Part shown: positions 8,945 to 21,096 of the stretch, one piece after another
Layout: each line of letters begins with the position of its first letter
How positions within the stretch are numbered: the first letter of the stretch is position 1
Source of the DNA: Pseudomonas sp. VD-NE ins
Lineage (GTDB): Bacteria > Pseudomonadota > Gammaproteobacteria > Pseudomonadales > Pseudomonadaceae
NCBI RefSeq assembly: GCF_031882575.1
Contig: NZ_CP134772.1
Span: forward strand, 3,243,001 to 3,307,000
DNA: 64,000 nucleotides
Direction: 5' to 3'
Notes under the pieces: generated by a model
Databases searched by the model: none
Told to the model about the DNA's origin: nothing
The model's input: the letters and a program-made list of their open reading frames with translations, nothing else
Made by a program: the position numbers and the translations under genes

Positions 8945-10303
8945 ATGAATGCCCCTTTCGATCAGCTGTTCACGTGGCTGAAAGATCACAAGATTACCGA
9001 AGTCGAATGTGTGGTCAGCGACCTGACCGGCATTGCCCGCGGCAAGATCGCACCGACCAACAAGTTCCTGCATGAGCGAGGCATGCGCCTGCCGGAAAGT
9101 GTGCTGCTGCAAACGGTAACCGGGGATTTTGTCGACGACGACATCTACTACGACCTGCTCGATCCTGCCGATATCGACATGGTCTGCAAGCCCGTGGCTG
9201 ACGCGGTCTACGTGATTCCATGGGCGATCGAACCGACCGCCATCGTCATCCACGACACCTTCGACAAGTTCGGCAACCCGATCGAACTGTCGCCGCGCAA
9301 CGTGCTGAAGAAAGTCTTGCAGCTCTACACCGACAAAGGCTGGAAGCCGATCGTTGCGCCAGAAATGGAGTTCTACCTGACCCAACGCTGCGAAGACCCG
9401 GACTTGCCACTCAAGGCGCCGCTTGGCCGTTCGGGCCGTGCTGAAAGTGGCAGGCAGTCGTTCTCCATCGATGCCGCAAACGAATTCGATCCGCTGTTCG
9501 AAGACGTCTACGACTGGTGCGAACTGCAAGGTCTGGACCTCGACACGCTGATCCACGAAGACGGCCCGGCGCAGATGGAAATCAACTTCCGTCACGGCGA
9601 CGCGCTGGATCTGGCCGACCAGATCACCGTGTTCAAACGCACCATGCGTGAGGCCGCGCTCAAGCACAACGTCGCCGCAACCTTCATGGCCAAGCCGATC
9701 GGCGATGAGCCGGGCAGCGCCATGCACATTCACCAGAGTGTGGTGGAGATCGCCACCGGCAAGCCAATCTTCGCCAATGCCGACGGGCAGATGAGCGAGC
9801 TGTTCCTGCACTACATCGGCGGTTTGCAGAAATACATCCCGAAAGTGCTGCCGATGTTCGCGCCGAACGTCAACTCGTTCCGCCGCTTCCTGCCGGACAC
9901 CTCGGCGCCGGTCAACGTCGAATGGGGCGAAGAAAACCGCACCGTCGGCCTGCGTGTGCCGACCTCAAGCCCGGAAGCCATGCGCGTGGAAAACCGCTTG
10001 CCGGGCGCCGATGCCAACCCGTATCTGGCGATTGCCGCGAGCCTGCTCTGCGGTTACATCGGCATGGTCGAAGCCATCGCGCCGAGCGCTGCCGTACAAG
10101 GCCGCGCTTACGAGCGCCGCAACCTGCGCCTGCCGATCACCATCGAGGAAGCGCTGACGCAAATGGAAGAGTGCGAGGCCGTTGCGCAATACCTAGGCGA
10201 CAAATTCGTCCGTGGCTACGTCGCGGTGAAGCGTGCCGAGCATGAAAACTTCAAGCGCGTGATCAGTTCGTGGGAGCGTGAGTTCCTGATGCTGAGCGTT
10301 TAA
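8945..10303 (+). CDS. Glutamine synthetase family gamma-glutamylpolyamine synthetase
   Basis: This 452-residue protein of the glutamine synthetase superfamily shows the catalytic fold landmarks: metal-binding MEFYL, EPGSAMHIHQS, the arginine-rich RRFLPDTSAP, and VENRLPGADANPYLAIAAS. It would ligate glutamate to the amino group of putrescine or another polyamine with ATP, the first step of the gamma-glutamyl route (PuuA/SpuI type). The start ATG 8945 follows ACGAGGT; an upstream in-frame ATG at 8837 would add 36 unlikely residues. Context supports polyamine use: a PotF-like binding protein and a PuuB-like oxidase follow. Which polyamine is used cannot be read from sequence; Pseudomonas genomes usually carry several paralogues. 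Confidence 0.88.
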   Translation: MNAPFDQLFTWLKDHKITEVECVVSDLTGIARGKIAPTNKFLHERGMRLPESVLLQTVTGDFVDDDIYYDLLDPADIDMVCKPVADAVYVIPWAIEPTAIVIHDTFDKFGNPIELSPRNVLKKVLQLYTDKGWKPIVAPEMEFYLTQRCEDPDLPLKAPLGRSGRAESGRQSFSIDAANEFDPLFEDVYDWCELQGLDLDTLIHEDGPAQMEINFRHGDALDLADQITVFKRTMREAALKHNVAATFMAKPIGDEPGSAMHIHQSVVEIATGKPIFANADGQMSELFLHYIGGLQKYIPKVLPMFAPNVNSFRRFLPDTSAPVNVEWGEENRTVGLRVPTSSPEAMRVENRLPGADANPYLAIAASLLCGYIGMVEAIAPSAAVQGRAYERRNLRLPITIEEALTQMEECEAVAQYLGDKFVRGYVAVKRAEHENFKRVISSWEREFLMLSV

Positions 10304-10328
10304 CCCAAACCAGAATATCCCCTGTGTC

Positions 10329-12847
<2,519 letters not shown>

Positions 12848-12889
12848 CAGCACAAACTGCGCTGTCGCGATCTGATCGTTCCCGGCTTT

Positions 12890-12991
12890 GATCGTTCCCA
12901 CGCTCTGCGTGGGAATGCCTCAAGGGACGCTCTGCGTCCAGTGACGCGGAGCGTCACGGGCTGCATTCCCACGCAGAGCGTGGGAACGATC
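12890..12991. repeat. Nested inverted repeat (GATCGTTCCCACGC family), copy 2
   Basis: The left arm starting at 12890 is mirrored by the right arm ending at 12991 (GCATTCCCACGC...). A truncated extra GATCGTTCCC occurs just upstream at 12874. The inner segment again carries GACGC/GCGTC pairs. It lies in the intergenic space after the oxidase gene and may act in transcript 3' end stability. Apart from the terminator-like hairpin at 13032, the rest of this 256-base gap holds nothing recognisable. Confidence 0.9.
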
Positions 12992-13031
12992 AGGTCGCGG
13001 TGCATGCGCTATACACATTTGCTCTATCGCC

Positions 13032-13060
13032 AAGCACTTCTATATTGATGAGGTGCTTTT
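13032..13060 (+). terminator. Probable rho-independent terminator
   Basis: AAGCACTTC (13032-13040) pairs with GAGGTGCTT (13050-13058), one mismatch, across a 9-base AT-rich loop, and the descending arm ends in TTTT. It lies after the polyamine module and before pqiB. Confidence 0.5.
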
Positions 13061-13103
13061 GCGTTCCTGACGCTCAGTGCCCAATCAATCGAGGAGGACA
13101 TGG

Positions 13104-14759
13104 ATGAAGTCGTCAGCCACCGACGAGCCGCGAGCACCAGGCCAAGCCCCAGTCAAAACCCGCCGTTTCGGCATTTCACTCGTCTGGATTGTGCCGATTG
13201 TGGCGGTGCTCGTGGGCATCTCGCTGGTGGTGCACAACGTGATGCAGGAAGGGCCGACGATCATCGTCAACTTCAAGACCGGCAGCGGCCTGACGGCGAA
13301 CAAGACCGAGGTCAAATACCGCAACGTGGTCATCGGTCAGGTCACGGACGTCGAGTTGAGTGGCGACCAGAAAAGCGTCGACGCCACCATCAAACTGTCC
13401 AAACAAGCGGAAACCTTCACGCGCGAAGATTCACAGTTCTGGGTGGTGCGTCCGCGCATAGGCGCCGGCGGCGTTTCGGGCATCGACACCCTGCTTTCCG
13501 GTGACTACATCGGCGCCGACGTCGGCCAGTCCAATGGCCGCGCAAAGAACTTCAAGGGTCTGGAAAATCCGCCGCCGATCACCTATGGCGAACCCGGCAA
13601 GCGCTTCATGCTGCACGCGCCGGACCTCGGTTCGCTGGACATCGGTTCACCGGTCTATTACCGCAAGATTCCGGTCGGCCAGGTCGTCACTTACGCCCTC
13701 AACCCCGAAGGCAAAGGGGTCGATATCGAGGTGTTCATTCACGCGCCGAACGACGCGTTCGTCACCGAAAACACCCGCTTCTGGAATGCCAGCGGCATCG
13801 ACATCAATGTCGGTGCCAACGGCTTTGCCGTGAAGACCGAATCGCTGTCGACCCTGCTGGTGGGCGGTATTGCGTTCCGTGCTCCGGATTACAGCCCCAA
13901 CGATGTGGCCGCCGCCGACGACAAGGATTTCGAACTGTTCGCCGACCAGCAGAGCGCCCTCGCCCCACCGAATGGCAAGGCGCAATACATGGTGTTGCGT
14001 TTCGAACAGTCACTGCGCGGACTCAAGGTCGATGCGCCGGTCGAGTTTCTCGGTATGGAAATCGGCCGGGTCGTGGGCATCAACCTGGATTTCGATGCGA
14101 AAAAACGCACCTTCCCGCTTAACGTCGGCATCGTCATTTACCCGCAGCGTCTCGGTCAGGCCTACAAAAAGATGCTCACCGAATTCAAACACGACCCCAA
14201 CGACGAAGCCGCCGGCATCCGCCTGCTGGGCACCTTCATCGACAATGGCCTGCGTGCTCAGGCGCGCAGTGGCAACCTGCTGACCGGCCAGTTGTACGTG
14301 GCCCTGGACTTCTTCCCGAAAGCGGAGAAAGTCGCGTTCGATCCGAGCGCTCGCCCGGTTGTTCTACCGACCGTTCCCGGCAGCCTCGAACAGCTGCAGG
14401 AAAAACTCGAAGCCGTGGTCGACAAGCTCAACAAACTGCCGGTTGATCGCATCGCCAACAACCTCGACAGCAATCTGATCGAGCTGCGCAAAGGCCTGAC
14501 CCAGTTCAACGCCAAGACCCTGCCGGGCGTGCAGAGCACTCTGGCCGACGTCAGCAAGACCTTGCAGTCCGCCAGCTCCACGTTGGCCGAAGATTCGCCG
14601 CAACGCGAGAAACTCACGGAAACTCTCGACGAACTCGGGCGCATGTCGCGCTCGCTGCGTGAGCTGTCGGATTACCTGGGCCGGCATCCGGAATCGCTGA
14701 TTCGTGGTCGCCCCGATAACGCCGCGCCACTGGATCTGAAAGGACCGCCACGCAATTGA
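13104..14759 (+). CDS. pqiB: PqiB-like MCE protein (intermembrane lipid transport)
   Basis: The 551-residue protein has one N-terminal membrane anchor (about 23-43, ISLVWIVPIVAVLVGISLVV), three MCE modules (near VKYRNVVIGQV, LGSLDIGSPVYYRKIPVGQVV and LRGLKVDAPVEFLGMEIGRVV), and a long C-terminal helical stretch (EQLQEKLEAVVDKLN...). PqiB forms stacked MCE rings and a coiled-coil needle that bridge inner and outer membranes for lipid transport. The start ATG 13104 has a strong GAGGAGG site at 13091-13097. pqiC follows. No pqiA gene precedes it within the window, which is unusual. Confidence 0.92.
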   Translation: MKSSATDEPRAPGQAPVKTRRFGISLVWIVPIVAVLVGISLVVHNVMQEGPTIIVNFKTGSGLTANKTEVKYRNVVIGQVTDVELSGDQKSVDATIKLSKQAETFTREDSQFWVVRPRIGAGGVSGIDTLLSGDYIGADVGQSNGRAKNFKGLENPPPITYGEPGKRFMLHAPDLGSLDIGSPVYYRKIPVGQVVTYALNPEGKGVDIEVFIHAPNDAFVTENTRFWNASGIDINVGANGFAVKTESLSTLLVGGIAFRAPDYSPNDVAAADDKDFELFADQQSALAPPNGKAQYMVLRFEQSLRGLKVDAPVEFLGMEIGRVVGINLDFDAKKRTFPLNVGIVIYPQRLGQAYKKMLTEFKHDPNDEAAGIRLLGTFIDNGLRAQARSGNLLTGQLYVALDFFPKAEKVAFDPSARPVVLPTVPGSLEQLQEKLEAVVDKLNKLPVDRIANNLDSNLIELRKGLTQFNAKTLPGVQSTLADVSKTLQSASSTLAEDSPQREKLTETLDELGRMSRSLRELSDYLGRHPESLIRGRPDNAAPLDLKGPPRN

Positions 14760-14776
14760 GCACAGGAGCTAACCCA

Positions 14777-15328
14777 ATGGCTTTACCGCTGAAGATCACC
14801 GTGCTCGCTGCCTTCATGCTGCTGGGCGCGTGCCGCAGCGACCCGATCAGCTTTCACACCCTGACGCCGGTGCAGATCGCCAACACACGGACCGGCGCGC
14901 AGATTCCGATTGAAGCGCTGAGCGTGCCGCCGCAGGTCGACCGTGCGCAAATCGTTATCCGCCAGGGCGACAGCGGCCTGGCGATTCTGGAAACCGATTG
15001 GTGGGGGGCGACACTGGCGGATGAGTTGCGCGGTGCGTTGGCCGATCAATTGAGCAATACCAGTGGGCAAGGCAATGTTTCGGTGCGCATCGAAGTGCAA
15101 CGCTTCGACTCGATCCCCGGTCAGTACGGCCTGATCGACGCCCAATGGCGCTTGCGTCCCGTCGGCGCCACTGACAATGGCTCGCTGACCTGCCGTTCGA
15201 CCCTGCAAACACCGTCCGGCCCGACCATCGATGATCTGGTGGGCGCCCAGCAGAACAACGTCAAACGCCTGGCTGCGGCGATCAGTCAGGCCGCCGGCAA
15301 TCCGCGTGGCTGTCCGCCCTCCTCCTGA
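14777..15328 (+). CDS. pqiC: PqiC-like outer-membrane lipoprotein
   Basis: The 183-residue lipoprotein has a short signal ending in lipobox LLGAC (Cys19) and a DUF330/ABC-type auxiliary domain (IEALSVPPQVDRAQIVIRQG, DWWGATLADELRGAL). PqiC anchors the PqiB needle at the outer membrane. CAGGAG at 14763-14768 supports the ATG at 14777; an earlier TTG at 14756 would put residues before the signal peptide. The Arg at +2 after the lipid cysteine fits outer-membrane sorting. The last 43 bases overlap the convergent sensor kinase gene tail to tail. Confidence 0.9.
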   Translation: MALPLKITVLAAFMLLGACRSDPISFHTLTPVQIANTRTGAQIPIEALSVPPQVDRAQIVIRQGDSGLAILETDWWGATLADELRGALADQLSNTSGQGNVSVRIEVQRFDSIPGQYGLIDAQWRLRPVGATDNGSLTCRSTLQTPSGPTIDDLVGAQQNNVKRLAAAISQAAGNPRGCPPSS

Positions 15329-16590
15329 ATCAGCGTCACCGTGAAACGACAGCCATTGGGTTCACGGGTGGTGAGTTGCACTTGCCAGTGTTGCTGGCTG
15401 CAGATCCGCTGCACCAGCGAAAGCCCGAGGCCGAACCCCTCGCCGCGTTGTTCATCGCCACGCACGAAGGGCTGGAACATCGCATGGCGCTGTTCTTCCG
15501 GAATACCGATGCCGCTGTCTTCAACCACGAAGCTGTTTTCTAGCAGGGTCAGGCGCACGTAACCGTGGTCGGTGTAATGCCAGGCATTGCGCAACAGGTT
15601 GCCCATCACTGATTGCAGAAAAGTCAGGTTGAAGCGTCCGGCGCCGGCGTGCTGCGGATCGTAGACAAACTCCAGGCCTTTTTCGCGGATCAAGCGGCCC
15701 CACACCTCTGTCTGCGCATCGGCAATTTCCTTGAGCGTACACGTGGACTGCACGCGAACTTCTTCAGGCTTGCGTGCCAGCATCAGAAAGGTTTCGACCA
15801 ACAGGCGCATCTCGTGGCTGGCCCGGGCAATCCGGCTGACCTGTGCGCCTGAACGGGCATCAAGCGACGGGTTGGCCAACAGCAGTTCGCAGGACGTCGT
15901 TAGCACCATCAAGGGTGTGCGCAGTTCATGGCTGACATCGCTGGTGAACAGTTTCTCCCGGCTCAAGGTGGCGCGCAGGCGTCCCAAAGTCTGATCGAAC
16001 GACAGCGCCAGCTCGCCGACTTCATCAGCGGCGTAATCGGGATGCAACGGCGGCGCCACTTCAATGAGCTGATCGCGATGGCGCACTTGTCGGGCCAGGC
16101 GAATCACCGGCGCCATGACCCGTCGTGCGAGCAAGCGGCCGAGGACCAGCGCCAGAACGATGCTGAGGATGAATCCGACGATCACCACAATAAACAGCAG
16201 ATGCTCACGCTGTTCGAGGCTCTCCTGATCGCGCAGCAACACGTATTTGCGCCCGCCGACGGCTTCGACCATGGCGTAGAAGGCATCACCGTGGAAGGTG
16301 ATTTCCTGAAAACCCAAGGGTAACTCAGCCAGTTGTCGAGTCAGTGCCAACGGCCCCTGCCCGCCCTCGAAGAAAAACAATTCGCTTTTTTCCGGTGTAT
16401 GGCTCCAGAGACGGATGTCGTCCATTGCCAATAACCGGTGTAGCCCCCCGCTCAACGTGGTGGTGGTCAACTTGCGCTCCACCACGTGTACGGTCGCGAC
16501 GATCCCCAATGCAAAGACACCGGCGACTAAGGCGCTCATCAGCGCGAACACAATCACGATCCGTTTCGTCAGGCTTTGCTTGAGATCCAT
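15286..16590 (-). CDS. Orphan sensor histidine kinase
   Basis: The 434-residue inner-membrane kinase has a first membrane segment at about 11-35, a ~95-residue periplasmic sensor with no family I recognise, a second segment (about 132-155, LFIVVIVGFILSIVLALVLG), HAMP, an H-box SHELRTPL with phosphorylated His221, an N-box (GNLLRNAWHYT), and G-boxes (EDSGIGIP, GFGLGLSLVQ). The kinase core looks complete. A GTG start at 16623 would add 11 residues; I prefer ATG 16590, though neither has a clear ribosome binding site. No response regulator gene adjoins it. It is convergent with pqiC and divergent from the LPS-modification cluster, so an envelope-stress role is plausible but unproven. Confidence 0.88.
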   Translation of the reverse strand: MDLKQSLTKRIVIVFALMSALVAGVFALGIVATVHVVERKLTTTTLSGGLHRLLAMDDIRLWSHTPEKSELFFFEGGQGPLALTRQLAELPLGFQEITFHGDAFYAMVEAVGGRKYVLLRDQESLEQREHLLFIVVIVGFILSIVLALVLGRLLARRVMAPVIRLARQVRHRDQLIEVAPPLHPDYAADEVGELALSFDQTLGRLRATLSREKLFTSDVSHELRTPLMVLTTSCELLLANPSLDARSGAQVSRIARASHEMRLLVETFLMLARKPEEVRVQSTCTLKEIADAQTEVWGRLIREKGLEFVYDPQHAGAGRFNLTFLQSVMGNLLRNAWHYTDHGYVRLTLLENSFVVEDSGIGIPEEQRHAMFQPFVRGDEQRGEGFGLGLSLVQRICSQQHWQVQLTTREPNGCRFTVTLIQEEGGQPRGLPAA

Positions 16591-16917
16591 GCGCTTGAGT
16601 GGCCCCTTGTTTGTCCGTGTCACGGCAACGATAGCCCAGCGCTACGCCGTTGCCCGGTAATCCTGAGCGTCACCGCAACGGTGCAGACTTGGTAAGGCCC
16701 TCCTATAAATAAAAACAACAATTGAGTTTATTTATCAAATGGCCGTTTTAGTTGCCCCGATCAACTTCTGGCAATTTTTTCACATGTTCTTCACCGCGCC
16801 CAGACGACCTCGAGCGTAGTGTTCAGCCAGCATTCAAGTAAACAGTCGTAAAGTTGCTCGCTGCCCAAGCCTTGCGTTGCACTGAATGAACTATCTGGCG
16901 TTTTAAGAGGCAACATT
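16591..16917. other. Divergent intergenic region before the sensor kinase and the phosphatase/arnT cluster
   Basis: About 330 bases without a gene. The middle (16700-16790) is AT-rich and presumably holds the promoters of both flanking units. TTTTTTCAC occurs near 16777-16785. AAGAGG at 16905-16910 is the ribosome binding site for the GTG at 16918. I see no convincing inverted-repeat operator or terminator. Confidence 0.4.
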
Positions 16918-17592
16918 GTGGCGCAATTATTTCAGTTGAAACATTTATTCCGCTACCGGCGCACGCCGCGCTTTCGGCTATGGAGTGCACTGGTGTGCGT
17001 CGTGCTTGTGGCCATTCTGGTCAGCGGGTTTGTCTGGTGGCCACGCTCGCCGACCGACCTCAATCATGCCGGACGCAGCACCACCGCTGAATGGATAAAA
17101 GCCTGGCGGGCCGGTGAAGTCGTTGCGCTGGTGCGGCACACCGAACGTTGTGACCGCTCAAGCAATACCTGCCTGGGCCCGGCGGATGGCATCACCGAAC
17201 TGGGCAGCAGCGCGGCGCAAGCGGTCGGTGAAGGCTTCGTCAGACTGGGCATGCAACAAGCCGTGGTGTTGAGCAGTCCGCTGACCCGTACGGCGCAAAC
17301 CGCGCATTACATGTTCGGCCACGATGCCCTTGCCGAAGACTGGCTGGCCACGTGCGGGCCGACACTTCGCGATGAAATCGTCGCGCGCAAAGTGGCGCAG
17401 CAGAATCTTGTGCTGGTCACTCACAGCGGTTGCATCAGTGATTTTGAAAAACAGACCGGTTTTCCTCACGCGATTGCCGCGGAGTATGGAAGTACCTTAC
17501 TTGTACGAATTGATAACCGGAAACAACTTACAGTGTTGGGCATTATCAATACGCCGTTCTGGCAGACATTAGACGTTACACATAACCAATGA
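16918..17592 (+). CDS. Histidine phosphatase family protein (LPS heptose-phosphate phosphatase PmrG/Ais-like)
   Basis: The 224-residue protein has one N-terminal membrane anchor (about 22-41, LWSALVCVVLVAILVSGFVWW) and a phosphoglycerate-mutase-like domain. The catalytic histidine is H74 in VRHTERC, and the second active-site histidine is in VTHSGC. Ais/PmrG proteins remove phosphate from the core heptose II of lipopolysaccharide; an arnT paralogue follows 63 bases later, which fits. The GTG start is chosen because AAGAGG lies 7 bases upstream. Substrate is inferred from family and neighbours. Confidence 0.8.
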   Translation: MAQLFQLKHLFRYRRTPRFRLWSALVCVVLVAILVSGFVWWPRSPTDLNHAGRSTTAEWIKAWRAGEVVALVRHTERCDRSSNTCLGPADGITELGSSAAQAVGEGFVRLGMQQAVVLSSPLTRTAQTAHYMFGHDALAEDWLATCGPTLRDEIVARKVAQQNLVLVTHSGCISDFEKQTGFPHAIAAEYGSTLLVRIDNRKQLTVLGIINTPFWQTLDVTHNQ

Positions 17593-17655
17593 AAAAACCG
17601 CCACGGCTTCTAGTGTTTTAAGCCAGATACTTTTTATTCGTCACAAGGCTCAGTC

Positions 17656-19371
17656 ATGACGTCCGATACCCCTCCGTTGCGCCACGCTGCCCGCCATTTG
17701 ATACAACCTCCTTCGCTGATCGAACGCTGGGCGATCCCCGGGTTGATCCTGGCGTTTGTGCTGTTTTATCTGTTGCCGCTGATGACCCACGGTTTGTGGA
17801 TCCCCGACGAAACCCGTTACGGTCAGATCAGCCAGGAAATGCTGTTGAGCGGCAACTGGGTCGCGCCGCACTTCATGGGCATTCGCTATTTCGAGAAGCC
17901 GATTGCCGGGTACTGGATGATTGCGATCGGCCAGGCGATTTTCGGTGACAACCTGTTTGGCGTGCGCATCGCTTCGGCGCTCAGTACCGGCGTCAGCGTC
18001 TGGCTCGCCTACCTGTTGGCGCGCCGGCTCTGGAACAACCCGCGCATCAGCGCAGCGTGTGCCTTGCTGTACATGAGTTTTGGCCTGATCGCCGGTCAGG
18101 CAGGCTACGCCAACCTCGATCCGCAGTTCACCTTGTGGGTCAACCTCAGTCTGGTGGCGGTGTGGTTTGCCATCGACAGCACCACCACAAAGGCCCGCCT
18201 CGGCAGTTGGGCATTGCTCGGTGCCGCCTGCGGCATGGGCCTGATGACCAAGGGCTTTCTGGCCCTGCTGCTGCCGGTACTGATCGCCCTGCCCTACATG
18301 ATCTGGCAACGCCGTTTCGGCGAACTGCTGCGCTACGGCCCGGTGGCGGTGCTGGTCGCCGCATTGGTCAGCGTGCCGTGGGCACTGGCGGTACATGTGC
18401 GCGAGCCGGACTTCTGGCGGTTTTTCTTCTGGCATGAACACATCCGCCGTTTCGCCGCTGGCGATGATGCCCAGCATGCACGGCCGTGGTGGTTCTATCT
18501 GCCGTTGCTGTTTGCTTCGACGTTGCCGTGGGCGCTGTTGTTGCCATCGACGTTGATCCGCACCTGGCGTGAAAAGCGTGAAGTGAAAACCGCGTTTCTG
18601 GCGTTGTGGTTTGTGCTGCCGCTGATCTTTTTCAGCCTGAGCAGCGGCAAACTGCCGACCTACATCATGCCGTGCCTGTTTCCGCTGGCCTTGCTCATGG
18701 GCCACACCGTGGTGAAATGGCTGGAGCAGCGCCACACCAAGGCTTTGCGTCTGAACGGCGTGATCAATACGGTTCTTGCCAGCGTTGCCTTGATTGCGCT
18801 GATCTATCTGCAGGTCACTAAAGAGATCTACGCAAACACCGAGATGTTCAGCCTGTCGCTGGTGTTTATCGTGCTGATCGGCTGGATCATCGCCAATGCC
18901 CTGCAAATCATGCGGCCGCTGGCGATGTGGGCCATGCCGGCCCTTGGCATCGGCCTGTTGATTGCCTTGCTGCCCGCCGCGATGCCGGCACAGATCGTCG
19001 ACAGCAAGATGCCCGACCAGTTTATTGCCGAGCACCAACAGGCCTTGAGCGAGGCATCCTCGTTATTGAGCAATGACCTTGGCGCAGCGTCGGCCTTGGC
19101 GTGGCGTCTGAAGCGGCCGCAAGTGGATCTGTTCAATACTGTCGGTGAACTGAAATACGGCCTCGACGATCCGGCCATGGCTGCCCGCAAGGTCGGTCTG
19201 GACGACGTCGGCCAATGGATGACCGACGCGCGCAAAAAAGGCTCGGTGGCGGTGGTGATGCGCGTCAACAGCACCCAGGAAGCGCAGGAAATCGAACTGT
19301 TGCCGGCTGACGGCAAGCATTACCAGCGCGGCAATCTGCAGATCTACATCTTCGCCAAGCGCCAGCCATGA
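17656..19371 (+). CDS. arnT: ArnT-type lipid A aminoarabinose transferase, first copy
   Basis: The 571-residue polytopic GT-C glycosyltransferase has the ArnT signature [19 protein letters not shown] in the first periplasmic loop and about twelve hydrophobic segments. ArnT moves 4-amino-4-deoxy-L-arabinose from undecaprenyl phosphate to lipid A phosphates, giving resistance to cationic peptides and polymyxin. The protein is strikingly similar over most of its length to the second ArnT at 31128-32780. Here it is outside the arn operon and overlaps a GT39 gene by 4 bases. It may be a redundant ArnT or may transfer another sugar; sequence alone cannot decide. Confidence 0.88.
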   Translation: MTSDTPPLRHAARHLIQPPSLIERWAIPGLILAFVLFYLLPLMTHGLWIPDETRYGQISQEMLLSGNWVAPHFMGIRYFEKPIAGYWMIAIGQAIFGDNLFGVRIASALSTGVSVWLAYLLARRLWNNPRISAACALLYMSFGLIAGQAGYANLDPQFTLWVNLSLVAVWFAIDSTTTKARLGSWALLGAACGMGLMTKGFLALLLPVLIALPYMIWQRRFGELLRYGPVAVLVAALVSVPWALAVHVREPDFWRFFFWHEHIRRFAAGDDAQHARPWWFYLPLLFASTLPWALLLPSTLIRTWREKREVKTAFLALWFVLPLIFFSLSSGKLPTYIMPCLFPLALLMGHTVVKWLEQRHTKALRLNGVINTVLASVALIALIYLQVTKEIYANTEMFSLSLVFIVLIGWIIANALQIMRPLAMWAMPALGIGLLIALLPAAMPAQIVDSKMPDQFIAEHQQALSEASSLLSNDLGAASALAWRLKRPQVDLFNTVGELKYGLDDPAMAARKVGLDDVGQWMTDARKKGSVAVVMRVNSTQEAQEIELLPADGKHYQRGNLQIYIFAKRQP

Positions 19372-20885
19372 CCGCGACGGCCAAAGAACCCAGGGCGTTA
19401 TGGATTCTGCTGGCGGCGACCGCCCTGATGCTGCTGCTCGGGCTGGGCAGTCGCGAACTCTGGGGCGCGGAAACCCGCTGGGCCAATATCGCTTTGCAGA
19501 TGCTGCAAAGCGGTGACTACTTCGACCCGTATCTCAAGGGCGATCCGTACTACGACAAGCCATTGCTGTCGTACTGGCTGATCACCGCAACTTCCTGGCT
19601 GACTGGAGGCCTGGGGCCTTGGTCATTGCGCTTGTCGTCGGTCATTTCGGCGTGGTTCAGCGTATGGCTGGTGTACCTGCTGGGCGAGCAATTGTTTCGC
19701 AAAGGCACCGGGCTGATTGCCGGATGGATGTTGGCGACCACATTCTATTTCGTCTTCTGGGCGCGGGTCGCGACGGCCGACATCCTCACCGTTTGCGGTG
19801 TTCTCGCGGCGGTGTGGTGGTATTGGCGTGGCCCTGATGACACCCGGTTCTGGCGCTATGTGGTGTTTTTCGGCCTGTTGGCGCTGACGTCTTTGTTCAA
19901 GGGCCTGATCGGTTTCATCCTGCCGGGACTGCTGCTGTTACCGCATCTTTTGCAAAACGGCCGTTGGAAACGCCATCTCAACCTGCGCCTGTGCGCCGCG
20001 CTGCTGATCGCCGGAGCGTTTTATGGATTGCCGTTCCTGCTCTCGCATGTCTACGGATCCCCTGACTATCGGCAAAGCGGTCTGGAACTGGTGTTGCGGG
20101 AAAACGTTGTGCGGTTTTTCCAGCCCTTCGACAACATCGGCCCGATCTACACCTATTTGTTGTACCTGCCGGTCTACACCCTGCCGTGGGCGCCGTGCTG
20201 GATCATCGCCCTGTGGGTGGCGCTGCGAAACTGGCGAAACATCGAGCCGGACACCCGCTGGCTGATTCAAGGCCTTGGCCTGTTGCTGCTGTTTTTCACC
20301 GCCAGCGGCAGCCGACGTAGCTATTACGTATTGCCTCTGGTGCCGTTCGCGCAACTGCTCGGTGCGTGGTGGATCACCCGGCGCATGGCCGCGCGCAGCC
20401 TCCGAGGGCGTGGTTTGAAAGTCGGTTTTGCGGTCGCCACGGCCGTGATGGTCGGTGTACTCGGCGTGCTGTATCCGTGGACCAACAGCGGTGGCGGCGT
20501 GATCCGCTTCGGCGAAACCGTGCGCGAGCAGGCCAGCCAGCAGGCACCATTGAGTCAGTGGCGCATGGTCATGATCGAGGTCGACAACAAAGTGCCGATG
20601 TACCTGCAAACCGGCGGTGCGCCGTTCTACTACGTGGCAGAAACCGCAGACTTCCCACGTACAGGCGACAGCGCGGCGACGTTGGCCTGGCTGGAACGCA
20701 GCAGTGGTCAGCACTGGGATCCGCAACGCACCATCATCGTTGCCCAGTATCGCAGTGGTGATCCGTTGCCACTCGACTACCTGAGCGCCGATCACCGCGT
20801 CATCCGCACCACGCCAACCCGCGGCGAACAGGTGTTCCATGGCCGCGCCGACCAGAGCGTCGCCTACATCCCCAATCCCTCCTGA
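19368..20885 (+). CDS. GT39-family membrane glycosyltransferase (ArnT-like)
   Basis: The 505-residue integral membrane protein has about ten to twelve hydrophobic segments and the GT-C acidic motif in the first loop ([19 protein letters not shown]). It is a distant relative of ArnT/PMT enzymes, which use polyprenyl-phosphate sugars on the periplasmic side. It is translationally coupled to the preceding arnT copy, so the two may act on the same lipid-linked donor or the same LPS acceptor. The specific sugar is unknown. Confidence 0.82.
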   Translation: MTATAKEPRALWILLAATALMLLLGLGSRELWGAETRWANIALQMLQSGDYFDPYLKGDPYYDKPLLSYWLITATSWLTGGLGPWSLRLSSVISAWFSVWLVYLLGEQLFRKGTGLIAGWMLATTFYFVFWARVATADILTVCGVLAAVWWYWRGPDDTRFWRYVVFFGLLALTSLFKGLIGFILPGLLLLPHLLQNGRWKRHLNLRLCAALLIAGAFYGLPFLLSHVYGSPDYRQSGLELVLRENVVRFFQPFDNIGPIYTYLLYLPVYTLPWAPCWIIALWVALRNWRNIEPDTRWLIQGLGLLLLFFTASGSRRSYYVLPLVPFAQLLGAWWITRRMAARSLRGRGLKVGFAVATAVMVGVLGVLYPWTNSGGGVIRFGETVREQASQQAPLSQWRMVMIEVDNKVPMYLQTGGAPFYYVAETADFPRTGDSAATLAWLERSSGQHWDPQRTIIVAQYRSGDPLPLDYLSADHRVIRTTPTRGEQVFHGRADQSVAYIPNPS

Positions 20886-21020
20886 ATAGCCTGACGCGGA
20901 ATGACGCACGGCAACCGCGCGTCACCGAGTCGCTGCTAATCTGAATGGCAATGACATGTATTAACGGTTTGTTTGACGTTTTTTTCTCATTTGCCTCTCT
21001 ACATTGCCTGCGGCTGAATA

Positions 21021-21039
21021 TCTGCAAATCATTCGCATT
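21021..21039 (-). promoter_or_regulatory. Fur box upstream of the ferric iron ABC transporter
   Basis: Read on the minus strand, AATGCGAATGATTTGCAGA matches 14 of 19 positions of the symmetric box AATGAGAATGATTCTCATT. It lies about 58 bases before the binding-protein start. Fur control of a ferric iron importer is expected. Confidence 0.6.
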
Positions 21040-21096
21040 GAAGTCTGCCCGCGAATGCCTGCCCATAACGTCTAAAAAATCAGGAGCGTCACCGTT

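Noticed and set aside
8783..9811. N-terminal extension joining 343 residues to the AraC regulator
   Set aside because: The extension is antisense to the polyamine synthetase gene and has no domain; ATG 8782 gives a normal AraC length.
16700..16800. TTTTTTCAC as a ColR-type binding site before the phosphatase/arnT cluster
   Set aside because: Only the TTTTCAC core fits what I recall of the consensus; the flanking positions do not, so the match is too weak.
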